Below, one piece after another: positions 1 to 9,047 of a stretch of 64,000 nucleotides of DNA. The stretch comes from Prevotella sp. (GTDB taxonomy: Bacteria > Bacteroidota > Bacteroidia > Bacteroidales > Bacteroidaceae): positions 1-64,000 of the forward strand of contig JALFSW010000074.1 of assembly GCA_022779305.1 (NCBI GenBank). Reading direction: 5' to 3'. Under the pieces are notes generated by a model. That model did no database searches. It saw only the letters and a list, made by a program, of their open reading frames with translations, and was not told the origin of the DNA. Made by a program: the position numbers and the translations under genes. How positions within the stretch are numbered: the first letter of the stretch is position 1; each line of letters begins with the position of its first letter.

Positions 1-236
1 CCTACGCGCACTTTCAGCCCTTCATTTTTTATGCTTTCTTGCCACTGTGGAAACAGCGTTGCATCTTCTTCAAAATAGGGATTTTCACTTTCTGGATTAC
101 AATCAGGACCTATAAAAACAAGGCGATCTTGCAAATGTTCCTTGAGCGTTTTTGCACGTGTTGAAAGAACGGTATAAATACCGCCTACTTTGTTGCAAAC
201 TTCCCAACTGGTTTCAAATATAAAATCTGGAAACAT
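1..236 (-). CDS. Glycogen synthase, GT3 type (N-terminal part)
   Basis: This is the first 78 codons of a leftward gene that runs off the window. The product begins MFPDFIFETSWEVCNKVGG and continues IYTVLSTRA, then a stretch with FIGPD. This matches the start of GT3-family glycogen synthases, where the Lys-Val-Gly-Gly loop near the N-terminus binds the sugar nucleotide. The enzyme would transfer glucose from a sugar nucleotide to the growing alpha-glucan in the cytoplasm. The ATG at 234-236 is preceded by a good promoter. Only the N-terminus is seen, so the rest of the protein cannot be judged. Confidence 0.85.
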   Translation of the reverse strand, partial: MFPDFIFETSWEVCNKVGGIYTVLSTRAKTLKEHLQDRLVFIGPDCNPESENPYFEEDATLFPQWQESIKNEGLKVRV

Positions 237-271
237 CTTTACCTTAAAAATAAACAACTAATCAATTGCTG

Positions 272-303
272 CAAAGATAATATAAAAATGAGAAACAAAC
301 AAA
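272..303 (-). promoter_or_regulatory. Promoter of the glycogen synthase gene
   Basis: Read on the minus strand this is TTTG, 20 bases, then TATCTTTG, the canonical Bacteroidota -33/-7 pattern. Transcription would start about 10 bases downstream, within 40 bases of the start codon. Confidence 0.7.
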
Positions 304-353
304 AAACATTCTATAATTTTCGACAAATCAAGCATTTTGCACAAAAAAAAACG

Positions 354-361
354 TATCTTTG
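354..361 (+). promoter_or_regulatory. -7 promoter element of the secreted-protein gene
   Basis: TATCTTTG matches the -7 consensus and lies 43 bases before the ATG at 405. A TTTG at 336-339 is too close (14-base spacer) to be a normal -33 box, so only the -7 element is well supported. Confidence 0.5.
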
Positions 362-404
362 CAGCTGAAATGTCAAAAAAAACTACTTTTAAAGAAAAAG
401 AAAT

Positions 405-899
405 ATGAAAAAAGCAATATTATTATCATTTTTCCTTACATTCTATTTTTCTGTGCAAATCGTTGCGCAAACGACAACTGATGGAAAAACTACACAGAAA
501 ACCACAGAAAACGATGTGAAGAAATCCGTCAATCCCGACTCGCTTTTCAAAACGCGCATAGAAAACAAGGAGTATGAAGTGTGGCTTGAAATCAACTTTT
601 ATGATAACAATGTCATTGTGCCGGGACAAGGTGTCCTTGGAGCGTTGCCAGGCTATATGGGTGCTAAAAAAGATGGTCGAACATGGCTCATTACCGATGC
701 AGAAATCATCGACCGCCACACTGCCACACTGACATTCATCAATGATTATGGCAGTGAAGATCTCACGGCAGAACTATCCATCAACCCAGATGGCACCTAC
801 GTTTTAACACAAAAAGAGGGAAGCACAATCAAGTTTGCTTTTAAAAACAAATGGGTAAAACTTCCCAAACGCCTTACCTTTACTCGTCCTGCCAAATAA
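405..899 (+). CDS. Small secreted protein of unknown function
   Basis: The 164-residue product starts with a typical signal peptide of about 21 residues (MKKAILLSFFLTFYF, ending near IVAQ). The mature part begins with a Thr/Lys-rich linker of about 25 residues. It continues as a compact domain of mixed strands and turns with alternating polar and hydrophobic residues, suggesting a small beta-rich periplasmic or exported domain. No lipobox, membrane segment or catalytic motif is visible. The gene stands alone between the glycogen synthase gene and the intergenic repeats. I do not recognise a family; similar short secreted proteins are common in Prevotella. Confidence 0.75.
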   Translation: MKKAILLSFFLTFYFSVQIVAQTTTDGKTTQKTTENDVKKSVNPDSLFKTRIENKEYEVWLEINFYDNNVIVPGQGVLGALPGYMGAKKDGRTWLITDAEIIDRHTATLTFINDYGSEDLTAELSINPDGTYVLTQKEGSTIKFAFKNKWVKLPKRLTFTRPAK

Positions 900-901
900 A
901 C

Positions 902-981
902 CCCAATCAGCCATTAGACCGTGAGGATTTTCTTTTTAGCTTATTTATTCACTTCCCTTTGGTCTCTAACGACCGATTGGG
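902..981. repeat. Dispersed repeat with terminal inverted repeats, short form (copy A)
   Basis: The left end CCCAATCAGCCATTAGACC and the right end GGTCTCTAACGACCGATTGG are near-perfect inverted copies of each other, about 20 bases each, around an AT-rich core. Related copies with the same ends lie at 10320-10400, 15221-15412 and 58229-58421. This copy sits between two convergent genes, so it could also act as a terminator. Confidence 0.75.
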
Positions 982-1004
982 AATAAAGATTGTGTACTTG
1001 CTAT

Positions 1005-1065
1005 GCAAGTGAGCCTCAGTTATCATGCAAGTGAGCCTCAGTTGAAACGCAACTAAGGCTCACTT
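1005..1065. repeat. Palindromic intergenic repeat, GCAAGTGAG family (copy a)
   Basis: Two direct copies of GCAAGTGAGCCTCAGTT (1005-1021 and 1027-1043) are followed by the inverted arm AACTAAGGCTCACTT (1051-1065). The same building blocks recur at 10234-10316 and, split by the prophage, at 15523-15572 and 56937-56964. It can fold into a strong hairpin between convergent genes. Confidence 0.8.
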
Positions 1066-1090
1066 AAAAAATGCCTATTTTTCTGCCATT

Positions 1091-3739
1091 TCACTGCTTT
1101 GCTTTTGGTGTATAGCCAAAGTGTTCTTTGTAGCATTTTGTGAAATAGGAGGGCGATGAAAAACCTACTTCATAGGCAATTTCGGCAATCGACTTCGAAG
1201 TCGTTTCTATCAGTCGGTCGGCACGTTTGAGACGTGCCTCACGAATGATGTCGATTGGCGAACTGCCAGTTATTGATTTTATTTTTCGATAGAGTTGTGC
1301 ACGACTGATGCCCATTTCACTACTGATACGGTCGATATTGAAGTCGGGATCTTTCATATTTGTCTGCACAATGGTTCTGAATTTTTCTATGAAAGCGTGT
1401 TCGGGGCTCTTCGCAGGTTCGGTTTTTGAGGGCTTTGCAGGTTCGGTTCCAAAAGCAATCTTCATTAATTTGCGGTTATCAATCAAGTTTTTCAACCGCG
1501 CTTTGAGCACTTCTCCTTTGAAAGGCTTCGTAAGGTAGGCATCAGCACCACGCTCATAGCCCAATGTTCTTTGCTCTTCGAGTGTGTGGGCGGTGAGCAA
1601 CACAATGGGGATGTGACTCGTGAGGGCATCGGCTTTGATGCGCCTGCACACCTCCAAACCATCCATCACGGGCATCATCACATCGCAAACAATCACATCG
1701 GGCACTTCACGGATGGCTTTTTTCAGTCCTTCTTCGCCATTTTCAGCGATGGATATGTTGTAATCGGCTGCCAATAACGCCATGATGTATGCCCGAATGT
1801 CTGCATTGTCATCAATGACGAGCAACGATGGTTTTTCGGTGTAGTCTGCAGAGGTGGCTTTTTGGTTCATCATTTCGTCGGAAATGACTTTAATGCTTTC
1901 TGTCTCGATTTTTTCAGTGGTTTGATACTTATCTTCTGTGGGTTCAGCCGCCTCACCTTTCACAAGTTTAGGTAAGAGAACAATGAAGGTTGCACCCTGC
2001 CCTTTCTGACTTTCCACACGCACCTTACCACCTTGAATTTCTGTAAAAGCCTTCACAATGGCAAGTCCGATACCCGTACCTCCTTCTTTGTGATTGGCTT
2101 TTACTTGATAAAAACGATCGAAGACATATTTCAGTTCTTCTTTAGCAATGCCTTTTCCTGTGTCTGAAACGCAAATTTCCACGTTTTCATCGATACTCTT
2201 TGCAGCCAACGTGATACTCCCACCATGGTTTGTGTATTTCAGGGCGTTGCTCAAAAGGTTATAACAAATGCGCTCCACCTTGTACACATCTGCCGTGATA
2301 AGAAGTTCAGAAGGAACATCCAACGAAAGGCGAATGTTTTTCTTTTCAGCCACCGAACGGAAGATATCGAGCCATTCTTGCAAACAAACAGAAAGATTGA
2401 ACTCGCTCACTGTTATTTGCATCTTTTTGTTCTGAATTTTTCGGAAATCAAGAATTTCGTTGAGCAAGCGTGTGAGAATATTCACATTGCGATGCACAAT
2501 TTGCAGCAATGTTTTTTGTTGTTTATTTAGGTTTTCAGCTATCAGAATACTCTCTATTGGGTCGGCAATGAGGGTGAGTGGCGTGCGCAGCTCATGACTG
2601 ATATTGGTAAAAAACTGTAGTTTTGCGTTCGTGGTTTCTTCTTCTAATTGGCGTTTTTGCAACATCGTCCTGTAAACATAGACGATAATGCCCATGAGCA
2701 ACAAAATGATAACGGCAGAGAGAATAATGTAGATTTTTTGGTGGTTATACTGTGCTAAATATTGGTCCACCTTTCCATGTAATTCATACAATCGGCTGCG
2801 TTGTTTAGAGAGTTCTTCATATTGCATCAACAGCACTTTTGCATTGGACTGCGTCACTAAAGCACCTTTTAGGTAATTATCACGTTGAAATGGGCGTTTT
2901 TCGAGGATATTAACTGCTAATTGCATCACCAAATCGCCACGTGTTGGATAAATATATGATGCGATTAAACGTCCATCGCGCACATTTTCCAACCCACCGC
3001 CAGACACGGGTAGAGCATCAATACCCACATAGCGAATGTTTTTCACTCCCATTGCTTCTGCGGCTTGTGCTGCACCAATTGCCATACGATCGTTTTGCCC
3101 GAAAACAAAATTGATTTCTTTGTTTTTCGCAAGCATGCTTTCCATTTCCTTGCGGCCTCCTTCTTTGAGCCAATCGCCTGCTTTCTTGTCCACGAGTCGA
3201 ATATCCGGCTGTTGCGACAAGGCATACATAAAACCTTTATGGCGTTCAATGGCAGGTGAAGATTTTGCTAATCCAGTGATTTCTACGACATTTCCTTTTC
3301 CGCCAAGTTGCTGAACGACATATTCGCCAATGGTTTTCCCTGCCTCAAAGTTGTCTGCACCAATAAAAGCGGTATATTTTTCAGAACCCGATTTACGATC
3401 GAAGAGAATGATGGGTATTCCTCTATCATAGGCTTCATCTAAAACCGATGAAACAGTGTTAATTTGATTAGGCGAAACAATGATGAGATCTACTCGTTCT
3501 TGAATGAATTTTTTGATTTGTTCATTTTGCAGTTGGTCGTTATCATTGGCAGACGCAAATTTAAGTGTAATATTATCATACTGATACGTGCTGGCAATTA
3601 GTTCGTCATTGAGCTTGTTGCGCCAAATATCTTCTGAACATTGAGACACGCCAATGACAAACTTTTTCTCTTCTTTGTTGCAACCAATGAGAAGAAAAAA
3701 CAGGGGCAATAGAATTATTTGTAAATGTTTCTTCATCAT
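1091..3739 (-). CDS. Hybrid two-component regulator with periplasmic sugar-binding sensor
   Basis: A one-protein signalling system. It has a lipoprotein-like signal (FFLLIGC), then a type I periplasmic-binding domain of about 300 residues that would bind a sugar, and a membrane segment (ILSAVIILLLMGIIV). A histidine kinase follows with the H-box FFTNISHELRTPLT and ATPase boxes, then a receiver domain (VIVCDVMMPVMDG; phosphorylated Asp near residue 685) and a C-terminal AraC helix-turn-helix. This order is that of the Bacteroides fructose sensor BT1754, and the divergent neighbours are a sugar transporter and a fructokinase, so fructose or a related sugar is the likely signal. The ATG at 3739 (or 3736) is chosen because a further in-frame ATG at 3787 lies upstream of the expected transcript start. 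Confidence 0.9.
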   Translation of the reverse strand: MMKKHLQIILLPLFFLLIGCNKEEKKFVIGVSQCSEDIWRNKLNDELIASTYQYDNITLKFASANDNDQLQNEQIKKFIQERVDLIIVSPNQINTVSSVLDEAYDRGIPIILFDRKSGSEKYTAFIGADNFEAGKTIGEYVVQQLGGKGNVVEITGLAKSSPAIERHKGFMYALSQQPDIRLVDKKAGDWLKEGGRKEMESMLAKNKEINFVFGQNDRMAIGAAQAAEAMGVKNIRYVGIDALPVSGGGLENVRDGRLIASYIYPTRGDLVMQLAVNILEKRPFQRDNYLKGALVTQSNAKVLLMQYEELSKQRSRLYELHGKVDQYLAQYNHQKIYIILSAVIILLLMGIIVYVYRTMLQKRQLEEETTNAKLQFFTNISHELRTPLTLIADPIESILIAENLNKQQKTLLQIVHRNVNILTRLLNEILDFRKIQNKKMQITVSEFNLSVCLQEWLDIFRSVAEKKNIRLSLDVPSELLITADVYKVERICYNLLSNALKYTNHGGSITLAAKSIDENVEICVSDTGKGIAKEELKYVFDRFYQVKANHKEGGTGIGLAIVKAFTEIQGGKVRVESQKGQGATFIVLLPKLVKGEAAEPTEDKYQTTEKIETESIKVISDEMMNQKATSADYTEKPSLLVIDDNADIRAYIMALLAADYNISIAENGEEGLKKAIREVPDVIVCDVMMPVMDGLEVCRRIKADALTSHIPIVLLTAHTLEEQRTLGYERGADAYLTKPFKGEVLKARLKNLIDNRKLMKIAFGTEPAKPSKTEPAKSPEHAFIEKFRTIVQTNMKDPDFNIDRISSEMGISRAQLYRKIKSITGSSPIDIIREARLKRADRLIETTSKSIAEIAYEVGFSSPSYFTKCYKEHFGYTPKAKQ

Positions 3740-3784
3740 TCGTAATTCGTCTTTAGGTTTTGAGTCAAATTGTTGTTGTCCTTG

Positions 3785-3815
3785 CAAAGATAATGAAATT
3801 CAATAAGTGGGCAAA
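3785..3815 (-). promoter_or_regulatory. Promoter of the hybrid regulator gene
   Basis: On the minus strand this reads TTTG, 19 bases, TATCTTTG, a full match to the Bacteroidota consensus. One arm of the 15-bp inverted repeat (3823-3837) abuts its -33 box, a position suited to activation by the regulator itself. Confidence 0.7.
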
Positions 3816-3822
3816 ATTAATG

Positions 3823-3946
3823 GCACGTTTTTGTTAAAACCAAGCGGGCAACGAAAGAAATGCGGGACGAACAATTATTCGCCATGGCAATGTAAAAACT
3901 TCATCTCTCGTTTTCCACCGACTCATTTGGCTTAACAAAAACGTGC
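3823..3946. promoter_or_regulatory. Paired 15-bp inverted sites in the divergent sugar-locus spacer
   Basis: GCACGTTTTTGTTAA at 3823-3837 is repeated exactly in inverse orientation as TTAACAAAAACGTGC at 3932-3946. Each arm is followed, within one or two bases, by CCAA on its own strand. The arms face the two divergent genes. A binding site for the AraC-type output domain of the neighbouring regulator is the simplest reading; this is an inference. The rest of the 388-base spacer shows nothing else apart from the promoter elements. Confidence 0.6.
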
Positions 3947-4137
3947 TCCGAATGCGCACCTAAAGCGAGTAAACGTCTAAACGAAATTGAAAACAATACG
4001 CACAAAAGCAATAAGAAAGAGAGAGAAAAAGAGTGTTGAAATGTTATTTTTAGGTTTTTATGAAGTATTTTTCAATCAGTGAAACAAATTTTACATTGAA
4101 TGAAACAAGCCCCAAAGCTCTTTTCTCGTTTTTTTCT

Positions 4138-4145
4138 TAGCTTTG
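4138..4145 (+). promoter_or_regulatory. -7 element before the MFS transporter gene
   Basis: TAGCTTTG matches TAnnTTTG and lies 29 bases before the ATG. No TTTG is seen at the expected distance upstream, which suits a promoter that needs an activator. Confidence 0.5.
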
Positions 4146-4174
4146 CAGCAAAATAAAACCTAAATTACAACAGT

Positions 4175-5335
4175 ATGACAACAAAAAAAATGACAATCGC
4201 CCCCATCATGTTGTGTTTCTTCGCAATGGGTTTCGTAGACCTTGTGGGCATTGCTTCCAATTTTGTGAAAGCCGATTTAAAACTTTCCGATGCAACGGCC
4301 AACGTGTTTCCATCACTCGTCTTCTTTTGGTTCTTAATTTTCTCGGTTCCGACGGGAATGTTGATGAACAAAATCGGACGTAAAAAGACGGTACTCATCA
4401 GCCTCATCATCACATTTCTGTCGCTCTTTCTCCCTCTTGTGAACTATTCTTATTGGATGATGCTCGTATCGTTTTCGCTCCTTGGCATCGGAAACGCATT
4501 GATGCAAACATCGATTAACCCGTTGGTCATGACCGTTATTAAAGGTGGAAACCTTGCAGCAACGTTCACATTCGGGCAATTTGTGAAAGCCATCGCCTCT
4601 TTCTTAGCCCCCTATATTGCCATGTGGGGCGCAATGGCAACCATTCCCACATTCGGACTGGAATGGAGAATACTCTTCCCTATTTATATGATAATTGGTA
4701 TTTTTGCCACCTTGATGTTGGCTTCAACACCCATTGAGGAAGAACCCATTGAAGGAAAGCCCAGCACTTTCTTTGAATGCTTCTCGCTGTTGGGTAAGCC
4801 CATTGTGTTGTTGAGTTTCTTCAGCATCATGTGCCACGTTGGAATTGACGTTGGAACAAACACCACTGCCCCAAAAATATTGCAAGAACGATTGGGTATG
4901 GAACTCAATGACGCAGCTTTCGCAACCTCTCTCTATTTCATTTTCCGCACATTGGGCTGTCTTACGGGTTCATTCTTCCTACGCGTGATGAACAATCGCT
5001 TGTTTTTTGCCATTTCTGTGGTAATGATGGCATTGAGTATGTGTGGTCTCTATTTAGGAACCGATAAAACGGTACTCTATATTGCCATTGCACTCGTAGG
5101 CTACGGCAATAGCAACATCTTCTCGCTCACGATGGCACGAGCTTTGCAAAGCGTACCAGAGAAGCAAAACGAAGTGAGCGGACTGATGATTATGGGACTT
5201 TTCGGTGGTACGATTTTCCCCTTGCTAATGGGCTTTGCAAGCGATGAAATCGGTCAAATTGGTGCTGTTTTAGTGATGAGCATGGGTGTGTTATATCTCT
5301 TTAGCTACATCCCTAAAATGAGCAAACAGGCATAA
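4175..5335 (+). CDS. MFS sugar transporter (FHS family, fructose-type)
   Basis: The 386-residue protein has about 12 hydrophobic membrane spans. It opens with TIAPIMLCFFAMGFVDLVGI and carries the MFS loop motif MNKIGRKKT after the second span, typical of the fucose/glucose/galactose:H+ symporter (FHS) family. It would import a hexose across the inner membrane by proton symport. The next gene, a fructokinase, starts 48 bases downstream on the same strand, and a fructose-type regulator is divergent. Fructose is therefore the likely substrate; that is inferred from context, since FHS members differ in sugar preference. Confidence 0.88.
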   Translation: MTTKKMTIAPIMLCFFAMGFVDLVGIASNFVKADLKLSDATANVFPSLVFFWFLIFSVPTGMLMNKIGRKKTVLISLIITFLSLFLPLVNYSYWMMLVSFSLLGIGNALMQTSINPLVMTVIKGGNLAATFTFGQFVKAIASFLAPYIAMWGAMATIPTFGLEWRILFPIYMIIGIFATLMLASTPIEEEPIEGKPSTFFECFSLLGKPIVLLSFFSIMCHVGIDVGTNTTAPKILQERLGMELNDAAFATSLYFIFRTLGCLTGSFFLRVMNNRLFFAISVVMMALSMCGLYLGTDKTVLYIAIALVGYGNSNIFSLTMARALQSVPEKQNEVSGLMIMGLFGGTIFPLLMGFASDEIGQIGAVLVMSMGVLYLFSYIPKMSKQA

Positions 5336-5383
5336 AATGTTATTATGAATTATCATTATTAAGATATTAAATCTGTAAAGGAC

Positions 5384-6265
5384 ATGAAACAATACATCGT
5401 AGGAATTGGAGAGGCACTCTGGGATTGTCTCCCCGAAGGAAAAAAAATAGGTGGCGCACCAGCCAATTTTGCCTTTCATGCAGGACAATTTGGTTATGAA
5501 TCAATTGCTATCAGTGCTGTGGGGCAAGACAAATTGGGCGAAGAAATATTGGCGGAGTTCGATGCGAAGAACGTGAATTATTTTCTTCCACAGGTGGACT
5601 ATCCAACAGGTACGGTTCAGGTAACGCTCGATGATGAAGGTATTCCTACATACGACATCAAAGAGGGGGTGGCATGGGACAACATTCCTTTTACGCCCGA
5701 AATGGAAGCTATCGCCAAACAAACACGGGCGGTGTGCTTTGGTTCACTTGCACAGCGTAGCCCAGTGAGCCGCAACAGCATACAAATGTTTCTTGAGAAC
5801 ACACCGAAAGACTGTTTGAAAATTTTCGACATCAACCTCCGACAACAATTCTACACAAAGGAAATCATACAAAGTTCGCTGAAGCAATGTAACATTCTCA
5901 AGATAAACGATGAAGAACTTGTAACCATCGGACGCCTATTTGGCTATCCTGGCTTGGATATGGAAAACAAATGCTGGTTGCTTTTGGGAAAATACAACCT
6001 CGATATGCTCGTGCTTACTTGCGGCGTAAATGGGTCTTATGTGTTTGCACCCAACGTAATGTCGTTTCAAGAAACACCTAAGGTGGATGTAACCGATACT
6101 GTGGGCGCAGGAGATTCGTTTACAGGTACGTTCACAGCGGCCATCTTGGCAGGTAAAGACATTTATGAAGCACACAAATTGGCAGTAGAAGCCAGTGCTT
6201 ATGTTTGTACACAAAATGGTGCGATGCCCGTGTTGCCTGAAAGTATTTTGAGTAGGGGAAAATAA
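5384..6265 (+). CDS. Fructokinase, PfkB family
   Basis: The 293-residue protein begins with VGIGEALWDCLPEG. It carries the substrate loop GGAPANFAFHAGQFG and the PfkB signature DTVGAGDSFTGTF near residue 240, whose Asp is the catalytic base and whose Gly-Ala-Gly forms the anion hole. It would phosphorylate fructose with ATP in the cytoplasm after uptake by the transporter encoded just upstream. The length is normal for the family. The pair probably forms an operon ending at the hairpin at 6274-6333. Confidence 0.9.
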   Translation: MKQYIVGIGEALWDCLPEGKKIGGAPANFAFHAGQFGYESIAISAVGQDKLGEEILAEFDAKNVNYFLPQVDYPTGTVQVTLDDEGIPTYDIKEGVAWDNIPFTPEMEAIAKQTRAVCFGSLAQRSPVSRNSIQMFLENTPKDCLKIFDINLRQQFYTKEIIQSSLKQCNILKINDEELVTIGRLFGYPGLDMENKCWLLLGKYNLDMLVLTCGVNGSYVFAPNVMSFQETPKVDVTDTVGAGDSFTGTFTAAILAGKDIYEAHKLAVEASAYVCTQNGAMPVLPESILSRGK

Positions 6266-6273
6266 GAAATTTT

Positions 6274-6333
6274 AAATGGGAGATGTTAAATGGGAGATGC
6301 GTATTTTCGTCTCCCATTTAACATCTCCCATTT
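6274..6333. terminator. Long bidirectional hairpin between convergent genes
   Basis: A perfect 24-base stem (6274-6297 with 6310-6333) closes a 12-base loop. Each arm is itself a tandem of a unit beginning AAATGGGAGATG. It lies between the fructokinase and the TonB-type protein gene, which converge, so it probably ends both transcripts. Confidence 0.7.
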
Positions 6334-6402
6334 TCCATTTAAAATTCAACATCAACCATTTCCCATCTCCGTTGCAGATAGCTGGGTTACCAATTATCGT
6401 GC

Positions 6403-9033
6403 TTAGAACTGATAAGTCAATCCCAATAGGAGATAGCCCGGTGTCTTGCGGTAGATGGTTCGATAGGTATAATAAGACCCATTGCCCACACTTACCGATT
6501 CGTTTTCACCCAAATTCAAGAGATTAACGCCTTGCAAAGAGAGGGTGAATTTCTTCAAATTATAGCGCAAGTTCAGTCCAAGATCCACATATTGGTCTTT
6601 GTAAAGCACGTTATCGAGATCTACATAAGCCGCATAAATCGACCCATTAAACTTCTTTTTCGCATAGAAAATTTCTCCTTTGCAGTCCCATGTATGGAGT
6701 TTAGAAGAAAAACTGCCATTGTTTATCTTGCTAAAAGACTGATTAAATTTAACCGACATGGCAAAGTTCCATGGTGATTTAAAACGCGAGGTGAACGATA
6801 TTTCCTCAGACATGTTGCGGAAATTCGATGTATAGATTTCGTTATTTACCCAGTTGGGTGCCTTCGTCAGCGAACCATTGAGGCTTACTTGCGCATCAAT
6901 TGGCACAAACACCAATCCTTGTCGATAATGCATATAACCATAGAAGTTATCCGATGTTCCGTTGCCTATGCTTGTGGTTTCCACTTGATCGCCTTTCATT
7001 TCAACCTTGCTCATGATGTCGTTCTCATTTCTGGTATATCTGAGGTTTACTATAAGGTTATTTTGGTTGTAGATATTCATCCAAAAATACATAAGTGAAA
7101 CCTCCTTTTCTCTTGAGTAAGGTCTGTCAATCATTGTTCCAAGGCGTCTTTCTCGATAACTCATTTGCTGTGGAGTTGCCAAGAAAAACGTCTCATCCAA
7201 TAGATTGCTTTTCTTATCAAGTGTCAGAGTGAGCGTATGGAATGCAGAGAAATTCAGTGATAAGTTTAATTCTGGCACGAAGCTGAATTTTTGTTTTGTT
7301 GTTCCAATATAGTCATATTTGTAGCGATGGGCAACAGCAGCAAGGGTTGCCTCCCAACGGAAGAAACCAGTCTTTTTCTGGAACAGCAAACTGGCAATAT
7401 TATCATTAAAAGAGACCCTATCTTCTTTTCCTAATGTGCTATTTAAATAGGTGGGAGAAAGTTTGCGCAACTCACTTCTCACTGACGCTTTCATGATGTA
7501 ATCATTCCCCAAGAAATGTCGATAATCCACACCTGCCATCAAACGGAGCTTTTCATACGTTCTTTCTGTATAAACATCCGTCCATGTGTCAGCACCAGTA
7601 GTGCCTATGCGTTGGGTTTTAAACAACTGTTTTTCTTTCTCTCGCTTTAATTCCACCTCTCCGTAGGCTTTCAAAACACCTGTACCCACGTCAATTACAG
7701 AAGTCAATCCTTGCGAGATTTTCCAATTGCGATCCGTATCATACTGCCCGATGAAAGCATTTTCTGCCCCCGTTGTTCTTGCCGTGAGCCTATTGTCGCC
7801 CCAAAGGTGATTAAAGCTGGTTTGCCCTTTTAGTTCCACTCGCTTTGAAAGTCGCCAATATTCTTTGAACTTTGCAGACAAGAAACGTCCTTTGTTCTCC
7901 CTATCCGAGCGTCTTTCCACTTTTCGCCCGTCAGAGAAATAGGTTTCTTCCGAGTATTCGCCTTCGTGTGTCCGATTGTCAGCATAGAACAGATTACCTT
8001 CCAACTCCATTTGTTTATTGGGACGATATTTCCCACCAAAAGCCATGACGCCTCCTTTGCTCTTATCGATGCGTTCCGATGGTGAAGTGAGTGCAGCTTC
8101 TGCACTCGTTCGTATAAGGATTTGCATTCCCGACTCTTCATCAACTTCCATACTGGAGATGTGCTGTGTGTATTCATTAAAGCTCATTAGTGGTCTGCCC
8201 ACATTGTTTCCCGACAGCAATGCTGTTCCCGAAAGTAGCTCATTGAAGCCCACGACTGCCCCCTTAACAGTTGCCTTGTCTTTGATTCCACCCGCAGCAT
8301 TCGCATTCCCCGTCCATTTCAGGGAGGCAGAAGTCTTGATATTGATTGCCGTGGTTTTCTTCACGGCATATTTGCTGTCGATGCGTTGATCTTTATAGTT
8401 TTTCAAAATCTCTGCACCCACCATCAAACCAGCTGCCATGTTGTTGATAACCATACCGCTGTTTTCTTTCTGAAACAAGTCTTTTCCATTGACGAGCAAC
8501 TTGTCCACCTTCTCTCCTGAATAGCTCACAGAACCATCTTCTGCCACATTCACACCTGGCAGTTTCCGCAGCACATCTGCCACTGTTTGTTCTGTGCCGT
8601 TCTTAAAGAAGTCGGTGTTAAACTGGATGGTATCGCCCGAAGCCTTCATTCCGCCATACCTTCCTTTCACGATTACCTCGCTCAACGACCGGCTATCGGT
8701 GTCCATATAGATTTCAAGGTTCTCTTCTGTTTTCTCCAGTCGTTCTGTCCAATCGGCTTGTCCGAGATATTTTACACGCAACCAAAGCGGATAGGTTGCT
8801 GTGGTTTTCACTTCAAACGTGCCGTCTTGCCGCGTAAAGCCATAGCCCCGCATTGTTTTGCAAAGACTGTCTGCAAAAACCGTAACGGTGGCAGAGAAAA
8901 GTGGTTCACCCTTTTCGTTCATCACTTTTCCCTTCACCGTTTGCTGTGCCATCGTTGAAAGCCATGGAAGCAACATCAAACACCCTAAAAGCCACCAACG
9001 GCATTGTTTTTCACATTTCCCCATAAGCTGCAT
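6403..9033 (-). CDS. TonB-dependent receptor-like outer-membrane protein with carboxypeptidase-like N-domain
   Basis: The 876-residue product has a signal peptide ending near STMAQQ and a carboxypeptidase regulatory-like domain at about 32-115 (VKGKVMNEKGEPLFSATV). A plug-like region follows (about 120-210, including VADVLRKLPGVNVAEDG and the segment with VNGKD). The rest is an outer-membrane barrel of amphipathic strands ending in the aromatic LLGLTYQF, as expected for barrel insertion. The GLPGLI gene lies 14 bases upstream on the same strand, a pairing seen repeatedly in Bacteroidota. The substrate is unknown; a role in peptide or metal traffic is possible but not shown. Confidence 0.88.
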   Translation of the reverse strand: MQLMGKCEKQCRWWLLGCLMLLPWLSTMAQQTVKGKVMNEKGEPLFSATVTVFADSLCKTMRGYGFTRQDGTFEVKTTATYPLWLRVKYLGQADWTERLEKTEENLEIYMDTDSRSLSEVIVKGRYGGMKASGDTIQFNTDFFKNGTEQTVADVLRKLPGVNVAEDGSVSYSGEKVDKLLVNGKDLFQKENSGMVINNMAAGLMVGAEILKNYKDQRIDSKYAVKKTTAINIKTSASLKWTGNANAAGGIKDKATVKGAVVGFNELLSGTALLSGNNVGRPLMSFNEYTQHISSMEVDEESGMQILIRTSAEAALTSPSERIDKSKGGVMAFGGKYRPNKQMELEGNLFYADNRTHEGEYSEETYFSDGRKVERRSDRENKGRFLSAKFKEYWRLSKRVELKGQTSFNHLWGDNRLTARTTGAENAFIGQYDTDRNWKISQGLTSVIDVGTGVLKAYGEVELKREKEKQLFKTQRIGTTGADTWTDVYTERTYEKLRLMAGVDYRHFLGNDYIMKASVRSELRKLSPTYLNSTLGKEDRVSFNDNIASLLFQKKTGFFRWEATLAAVAHRYKYDYIGTTKQKFSFVPELNLSLNFSAFHTLTLTLDKKSNLLDETFFLATPQQMSYRERRLGTMIDRPYSREKEVSLMYFWMNIYNQNNLIVNLRYTRNENDIMSKVEMKGDQVETTSIGNGTSDNFYGYMHYRQGLVFVPIDAQVSLNGSLTKAPNWVNNEIYTSNFRNMSEEISFTSRFKSPWNFAMSVKFNQSFSKINNGSFSSKLHTWDCKGEIFYAKKKFNGSIYAAYVDLDNVLYKDQYVDLGLNLRYNLKKFTLSLQGVNLLNLGENESVSVGNGSYYTYRTIYRKTPGYLLLGLTYQF

Positions 9034-9047
9034 TTTTCTATGTCACA

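Noticed and set aside
3740..3787. Upstream start for the hybrid regulator at 3787
   Set aside because: It lies at or upstream of the transcript start expected from the promoter at 3785-3815 and would bury the lipoprotein signal inside the protein.
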